Below are positions 58,280 to 64,000 of a stretch of DNA of 64,000 nt, piece after piece; position 1 is the stretch's first letter; every line of letters starts with the position of its first letter. Both the position numbers and the translations under genes were made by a program. The notes beneath the pieces are model-generated. The model had not been told where the DNA came from. It did no database searches and was given only the letters and a program-made list of their open reading frames with translations. Source of the DNA: Oxytricha trifallax (Eukaryota; Ciliophora; Spirotrichea; Sporadotrichida; Oxytrichidae). The stretch spans positions 1 to 64,000 of the forward strand of contig ARYC01000267.1 in the NCBI GenBank assembly GCA_000711775.1, read 5' to 3'.

Positions 58280-61100
58280 TCAAATTATAGTAGATATTTT
58301 TAAGTAAGAAATTAAATTAAACAACACCACTTCATGCGTATTGGTTCAAAATTGATTTCTAAGCATTTCTAGTAACATTCTGATATCTTTTAGTGAAACA
58401 TCAGTTTAATCAACTAAGTTCTTTGAAGATAAATTCTTATCAATACTAAGGGGAGAAGTTAAGTTCTTTGAAGAGAATTAGTCTAAAGAACCTCTCAACC
58501 TACTCGACACTAAATCAGCAATTCCATATTAGTCTTCATCTTGCATTTCAAGGAACTTATTTAAGAAATCTCCATCGATAAATTCTATGAACTTATGATC
58601 TGTTTCATAGGCTTCAAGCTGTACTTAGTTCTATAACAGTAATTTTAAATTCATAAATAATACTTACATCAGTTTTTCTAAAGTTTTTAAGCAAATAGCC
58701 ACCCAAAGTTTAGACTTATTCCTCTAGTATTTCTTGCAAAACTCTCAGGATATTGTAAGTATTTGAATCAAGAAGTAAAGCAGTAGAAATACCTCCGTCT
58801 GAAGTACCAAGTAAAATTTGCTTTTGGATACAAAAAGTTGAGAAGTCAAGTTTCGAAGATTAATCAAAGAATGACTAATTCTTAGGCAAGGCTTATGATT
58901 AGAGATATCTGTGTGACAAGAATGCATCTTCTGGTCTTCTTTGAATCTAAGTTTGTGCTTATAAGTCGAAGAAACTTTCATTCATCAATTATATCACAAA
59001 ACTTATTAAACAATTAATTTGTGTGAATCTTAATTCATGGTATTTACCTATTGTCCAACAAATTAGCCACCAAATAGTTAAAAAATCTTCTCGTTTTTAC
59101 TTTCAGCAGTTCCTTCTTTTGAAAGTATAGATATATTACAGTGAAAGTCACTCATAAGATAATTGTCTTCATCTATCTGAAGCATATCCATACACCATTA
59201 CCTAAGTGGGTCTCTGCAAGTCATTACACACTCTGTTTTCTGATAAGTATGACTGAATTTGTACAAAGTTAATGATTTCATAATGTCAGCTACCATTATT
59301 AAATTCCCTTAAGTTTTAATCTTGTAAATGTAGGTCTGCTTATTCACAGATTCTACTTGCTCTTCTGATAAATCGTAGCTTTGCCTTTCTTCTGAGTTTT
59401 GTAAGTTAAATATCACAAAGTTTGAGTTTACAGCAAGAATTAAATATTTTCTTCTGTCCTCTAACTGCATTAATTCTAAGTCTAAAATTGCACCGTTTAC
59501 TGACATTTTATGAAGCTTTTCTGCTGAAATATCATTATCTTGCTTATATTATTAAATTATAATCCAAGTTAGTGGAACATAAGAGCGAAATGCCCAACTT
59601 CTCGACCTACACAAAAAACTTCATCCAAACCCTCATCCGAGGATCTAGACTCAAAGACATCATTGACACCATCATCACAGAGTCTATGAACAACGATTGG
59701 GGACACCTCACCATTCAGAAAGTTATCTACATAGCCAAAAAAGTTGCCTAGATCAACCCTGCCCTAATCTTCAAACTTAGAAATGAAGCCAACAATCAGA
59801 ACAACCATTACATTGCCAACTGGTTAGAACTCTTAGCCTAGTCACTTTATCTAGTCCAAGTCAACAACAAATGGATCCCTAAAACCTAATAGCCAGCTAC
59901 TGATTTCGGAAACCTTAACTCCTCTTCACCGGAGTTCATTCCAAAGCCTTCCTCTCCCACTAACACCAAAATCGACTTCCAACTTACTAGCGAACTTACA
60001 CAGTTCCATAACAAGTTCACTCATCAAGAACTCTAGAACCTTAACTAACAGTTCATACAGGAAGAGCAGGAATTCCTAGCTTCTCAATGCGCCATCCTTT
60101 AAGCGCCAATAGACAAGTCTAGCTCTCTAGACTATGATTCTGAAGCTGACATCTCCTTCTATGAAGGAGGTGAATAATCTTTGACGCCCTCAAGTGCGTC
60201 ATCAATTAAGTTCCCTATCTAATAGGAACTTTTAACCCTTATTGAGGAATCACCCTTTAATAAGATTTCTGGCAAGGAATAATTAAAACAAGATTCCTAA
60301 TTAATAATAAAATACTAATCATTATTAAATATGAGTGAACACAGAGACGCCCAAATGAAAGACAAGTCCTCGGTCAAGTTCAAAGACCTTCCAGACTTCT
60401 ACTCAACCAGCACCGACATTGCTTTCAAAACCCTAGTCGATGAAGCCAACAATGGCACCAAAGTCTCAGCTAGAACTCTCTTTAAAGCCTTAGAGCTCAA
60501 AGAGCAAATTGTCTCCCTTAAAATTTAATCAGCAACTCAAGGACTTGCCAACACAATAGCTTACTACTTCGAATAGATCGAAGACATCCTTGAAAGAGAC
60601 ACTAAAGCCTAGCACACTATCGCTAACAGCCTTGACACCCCTAAGTAAATCAGAACCTTCCTCAAGACCATTGACAAGCTTAGATCCTACAACCAAGACT
60701 TGATCATGTATTGCGATACTGACCAAGATTACATGCTTAACACAAACACTATCAGATTCAAAACTCCTTGGAATTTCTCCAAGAATCTTTCAACCGACAT
60801 CATCTTCTTCATGAAAGAAAATTTTAAATCTTTTATCTCCCTTGGTCTCATTAAATTCTCTGTTAAAATCTTATAAGTCTAATCACCCATTAAATATAAA
60901 CACGTAGGTGACGACACAGTCACCATCCTAAGACAAGACAGAAGAAGATAAAACTAATTCACTGGTAGAAAACCCAATAACAAACAAAGACAACCTAAGA
61001 AACCCAGAAAGAACAACAAAAAGAGAAGAAACAACCAAAGGAACTGAGTTCCTTCATAATTGATATGCTCAGGGGGGCTTTGACCCCTCGATGCGAGTTA

Positions 61101-61132
<32 letters not shown>

Positions 61133-63986
61133 CTTGCTTATGTATTTGGTAAATGTACAAATTTCCGCCTGATGGAGCGAACTCATAGTTATCATTAGCC
61201 TCATCGATTGTTGTTCCAATGTAAATAATTTGATCTTTGTTGTTGAACTCATGTATTAAAATTGATGATGGGTATTCATGTTTTTCAAAACTAATTGAAT
61301 CCAAAGTTGTGAACTTGTTGTTTTATTCTAATTTAATGAGCTTTGTCTCTGGCTCATATAACTAAAAGTAACTTAAATGTTTAATATTAATCTTTATAGT
61401 TGTCCAAGTCGAATGAATCGAATTCATTTGTTAAGAGCAATCCAAGTTATGGGACATAATCAAATTTCTAAATCATAGAAGTAGTGAAATACTTCTCATT
61501 CAATAAACTCCTGCCGCTTGCGCACAAATCTTAAAAACTGCAAATCATAACATTTGAGCCTACTTTTAAAGCAACTTCGCTTTAATTAATCACTTGGCAT
61601 AGTTCAAAAGATGAAGTCGTCTGACTCACAAGCCCATCGTCAAAGATAACTTGCAAATTTTACTTCACAAAAGACTTGGATCTGCTATTTTAATCGACAC
61701 TTAATAGTATAGATATATCGCTACAAACCATCAAAGAGTCCTCACTTAATTTACTTATCTCGTATATATAGCTTCCTACTTTAAAAATTCTATTTAATCT
61801 TAGCATTAATTTTGGGTCTAGGTTGAAAGTCAGTAGGTTCTTAATGATTTAGGGGTATAAATTGAAAATAAACATGTACCCATTAGATAGTGATACAAAC
61901 ATGTAGTTTTATTTCTACAAAGTAAGTAAGTCTAAGCGATCTATCTAGATAGATTGAAATGTGCTAATATCCTACAAATCAAAAGTGTGAAGGGGTTGTA
62001 TTAAATTTGGGAGTTTAAAAAGCTCGATTTTAGACTCGTTCCAATATTGGATTGCACAAATTGACAGATCAATATCTATGTCTTGAATTACTAGCTATTG
62101 TAAAAATAGTAGTGATGAATAGAAATATTATATTTTATTTTTAATAAAATAAAATTAATGAATTTAATTTAAGATGAAGTTAAAGTTTTTACGTTATAAA
62201 ATCCAAATAATTTTTAGATCTTATTAAAGGTAAATATTCAATCCCTCTGAAATTTATTCTTAATATATTTTTTATATTAAAATCATCAAAATTAGACATT
62301 ATCTGCATTTAGTATATTCAATATATTTATTATCGTATTAAAATCCCAATTCTCTTTAATGCGAGAAATAATGAATTTCAAGATCTTTTTCCAATTTGAC
62401 TCTTTAAACCACTTCTAAATTAGAGTTTCTAATGAGCTACAAATATTTATCTTTCGTTGTTAATACAGTATAGATCTACGAAATAGCTGATGTTATTATT
62501 TCAGCGTTATTAAAAAACAACTCCTTAAAGTGATTAGCAGGACACGCTCTTGTAATTTTACTCTCATAAACCTTAATTTCAACATTATCTTCTATGATCC
62601 TTGAATTGATCACATTTACATTATTAGATTCTTTAAGATTGAAATGGCCATTTTCATCTATTTAAACTATGTGGTTGGATTAGCCATCATTCAAGGTGAT
62701 TTCCAAAATTTAATTTTCATTTTGTTAGATCTTCACAATCTCAAGATCATCAGGTAATTCAAAGAGTCTCTTGGGAGTAATCTAAAGTTTATTTTGAAAT
62801 TGGTATATTCTACTTCCACCTTAAGATCCTTTTTATAAATATGACATGCAATAAAATATAAGTAATTTAAATGATAAAGAACAAATTTGCTTCCATCTGA
62901 GAAAGTTTTTGTCTCCGTTATACTTCCATAATTTAGGATTTCATCTTTTAAAGTCATTTTATTACTCTTTAAGGACACAAATACATGATTGAAATCAGTT
63001 GAAGGCAAAAATAGTAAGCCTTTCCCCAGTTTTATAAGTTTATCATAGTTATTAAAAGATGAATTTTCATATTCTTCTTAGAATGATGGGTACTCGATTC
63101 CTATTTAAGATTTTCCATGCATCTTTATAACTTTAAGGCCGGAATTTTCCTGGCTGTATAAAACTAATTTATTTTTATTCAACCAGATAAGCTCAGAAAC
63201 TTAGTCCACAAGCGGTACGAACTTAGTAAAATTATCATCATTTGAATTGAAAATTTTCTCGAAGTTCAAATCATATACCCATAAACCCGTTTAACCAAAG
63301 AACATGAACTACTAAAATTCCTGACTAAAAGCGAAGTTTGTAAAGACTATGTCATTTATCATGTCAACTGATCCTTTACGAGTAAGTGGTATAGTATAGG
63401 TTAAGTCTATGGACTTTGTCTACTGGCTTAAACCTTCTTATTCTTCACTTGAGTTTATGGAATATAAGCAAAGTCTTGGTTGAAATTCATCTCTTTAGGT
63501 ATTGTTGAAATTACGTGTATTTTTACTCTCTTCACTTTAATCTTAATTTTCAGTCTGGATTCCATCATACAAAATAGCAATGAAAAGTCTATTTGTAGAT
63601 CTTTCAACATTTTTCTGATCCTACTATATGCGTAGTTTCTTGATTTTTACATAATTATAGATTGAAAGTTCAGTAACAGTATAATTAGAGATTTCTAGAA
63701 TATTATCCTGGTTTAATTCTAGGTCCACAATCATTGCGTAATTGCTCTAAAATATGACTATGACGTTCATGTTTATCTCATCATAAGTTATTTAATTTTA
63801 GCATATAAAATTTAATGAGAAAATTGCTCTGACTAAAAAGTGCTTTGGGCATATAATTTAAATATTTATAATATGAGTTATATAGGTAACTTCTTCAAAT
63901 TTCTTGCCGCCTTTTCCCATATCAAGCTAGAAACTAGACACAATCTCTAATTCTTTCTAACTCTGACTATATCTCATTATGTGCAT
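58280..63986 (-). CDS. DDB1: DDB1-like beta-propeller protein, interrupted by a retroposon
   Basis: It reads from the right edge (possible ATG at 63986, M-H-I-M-R-Y) to TGA 58280-58282. It resembles DDB1, the adaptor of CUL4 ubiquitin ligases and UV-damage recognition, in order: an N-terminal propeller segment (TNRLFIAILYDGIQ), then EKHEYPSSILIHEFN, IIYIGTTIDEANDNYEF, PSGGNLYIYQIHK, MVADIMKSLTLYKF, ILLGTSDGGIST, YNILRVLQEILEEQ, FIDGDFLNKFLEM and VSLKDIRMLLEMLR. The last parts match the DDB1 C-terminal domain. A 37-nt intron lies at 58631-58667; other breaks imply more introns or IESs. Between IHKQDN and DISAEKLHK sits a 1.58-kb element whose target duplication lies in frame. CPSF160/SF3b130 are relatives, but the C-terminal match favours DDB1. 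Confidence 0.82.
59534..59547. repeat. Left 14-bp target duplication / possible IES pointer
   Basis: ATTATCTTGCTTAT, repeated at 61128-61141. Read on the minus strand it codes the HKQDN part of DDB1 in the same phase at both copies. Confidence 0.85.
59548..61127 (+). mobile_element. 1.58-kb LINE-like retroposon with (TTA)n tail inside DDB1
   Basis: The element is flanked by the 14-bp direct repeat ATTATCTTGCTTAT (59534-59547 and 61128-61141). It carries one 486-codon frame, then a GC-rich hairpin-capable 3' region (GGGGGGCTTTGACCCCTCGA, about 61072-61091) and a run of TTA units up to the right repeat. A long target duplication, a simple-repeat tail and no inverted ends fit target-primed insertion by a non-LTR retrotransposon machinery. 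No reverse transcriptase is encoded here, so it is non-autonomous or 5'-truncated. The host DDB1 frame is exact if the element and one repeat copy are removed. Confidence 0.8.
59590..61047 (+). CDS. Retroposon ORF, 485 residues, basic C-terminus
   Basis: ATG at 59590 (MPNFSTYTKNFIQTLIRGSR), TGA at 61045-61047; open throughout when TAA/TAG are Gln, which it uses (for example in KVAQINPALIF). The first about 195 residues look globular and end acidic (DYDSEADISFYEGGE). An AT-rich linker (about 60180-60330) leads to a second block starting MSEHRDAQMKDKSSVKFKDL, helical in character. The last 45 residues are strongly basic (RQDRRRQNQF, KKPRKNNKKRRNNQRN), as in RNA-binding ORF1/Gag-like proteins. 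Codons end in C far more often than in neighbouring genes, a sign of separate origin. No known domain recognised. If TAA near 60177 were a stop in some ancestral code, it would be two ORFs. Confidence 0.7.
61098..61130 (+). repeat. (TTA)n tail of the retroposon
   Basis: About eleven TTA units directly after the GC-rich 3' end and running into the right target duplication. Simple-repeat tails of this kind are known from I-type and related LINEs. Confidence 0.85.
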
Positions 63987-64000
63987 CTTCAAATCACTTG

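Noticed and set aside
60529-60726. Minus-strand ORF within the retroposon
   Set aside because: Antisense of the long plus-strand ORF, which has consistent C-ending codons and stays open for 486 codons.
61098-61130. TTA run as an asparagine repeat in DDB1
   Set aside because: On the minus strand it reads poly-Asn in frame after HKQD, but the 14-bp duplication on the far side and the element structure show it is the retroposon tail.

Overview
This window is most likely germline (micronuclear) DNA of a spirotrichous ciliate of the Oxytricha/Sterkiella type. The reading frames only make sense if TAA and TAG are read as glutamine and TGA is the only stop. The left edge carries the end of a TBE-type telomere-bearing transposon: a zinc-finger/kinase ORF, then a terminus of G4T4G4T4G at 1912-1928. 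Several genes are broken by short AT-rich inserts flanked by direct repeats (pointers), and removing one pointer copy restores the frame exactly. Those inserts behave as internal eliminated sequences (IESs). The genome is AT-rich, introns are mostly 30-70 nt, and small genes are packed closely.

Layout. 1-1928: TBE end. 2821-21425: two diverged copies of a large secreted/membrane gene (minus strand), each with a palindrome at its 3' end. A transposon nest lies between them: a 1.03-kb foldback at 9385-10418, and a 4.1-kb composite at 10648-14792 that holds two further palindromes and a decayed transposase. 22061-30670: a tandem array of five PAP2-type phosphatase genes. 31495-33029: mitochondrial ATPase inhibitor IF1 and enhancer-of-rudimentary (ERH), both intact after splicing. 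33811-38910: a pseudokinase, a foldback element, a Gln/Asn-rich gene and a NEK2-type kinase. 40139-42186: a secreted alpha-amylase with three inserts. 42701-47707: Gln-rich and hypothetical genes.

47738-51534: a scrambled CD36/LIMP-2-like gene. Its N-terminal part is on the minus strand and its C-terminal part on the plus strand, joined in frame by a 10-bp pointer. 53030-55004: a tandem pair of Gln-rich, tail-anchored proteins. 55262-58174: a 970-residue unknown protein. 58280-63986: DDB1, running to the window edge. DDB1 is interrupted by a 1.58-kb retroposon-like element (59548-61127) with a (TTA)n tail, a 485-codon ORF of unusual codon use, and a 14-bp target-site duplication lying in frame in the host gene.

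Taken together, transposable elements sit inside coding segments in a form that precise excision between their own target duplications would repair. This is what is expected of transposons that have become, or are becoming, IESs. Boundaries of macronuclear chromosomes cannot be seen from the germline sequence alone. All pointer and intron calls are from manual frame analysis.
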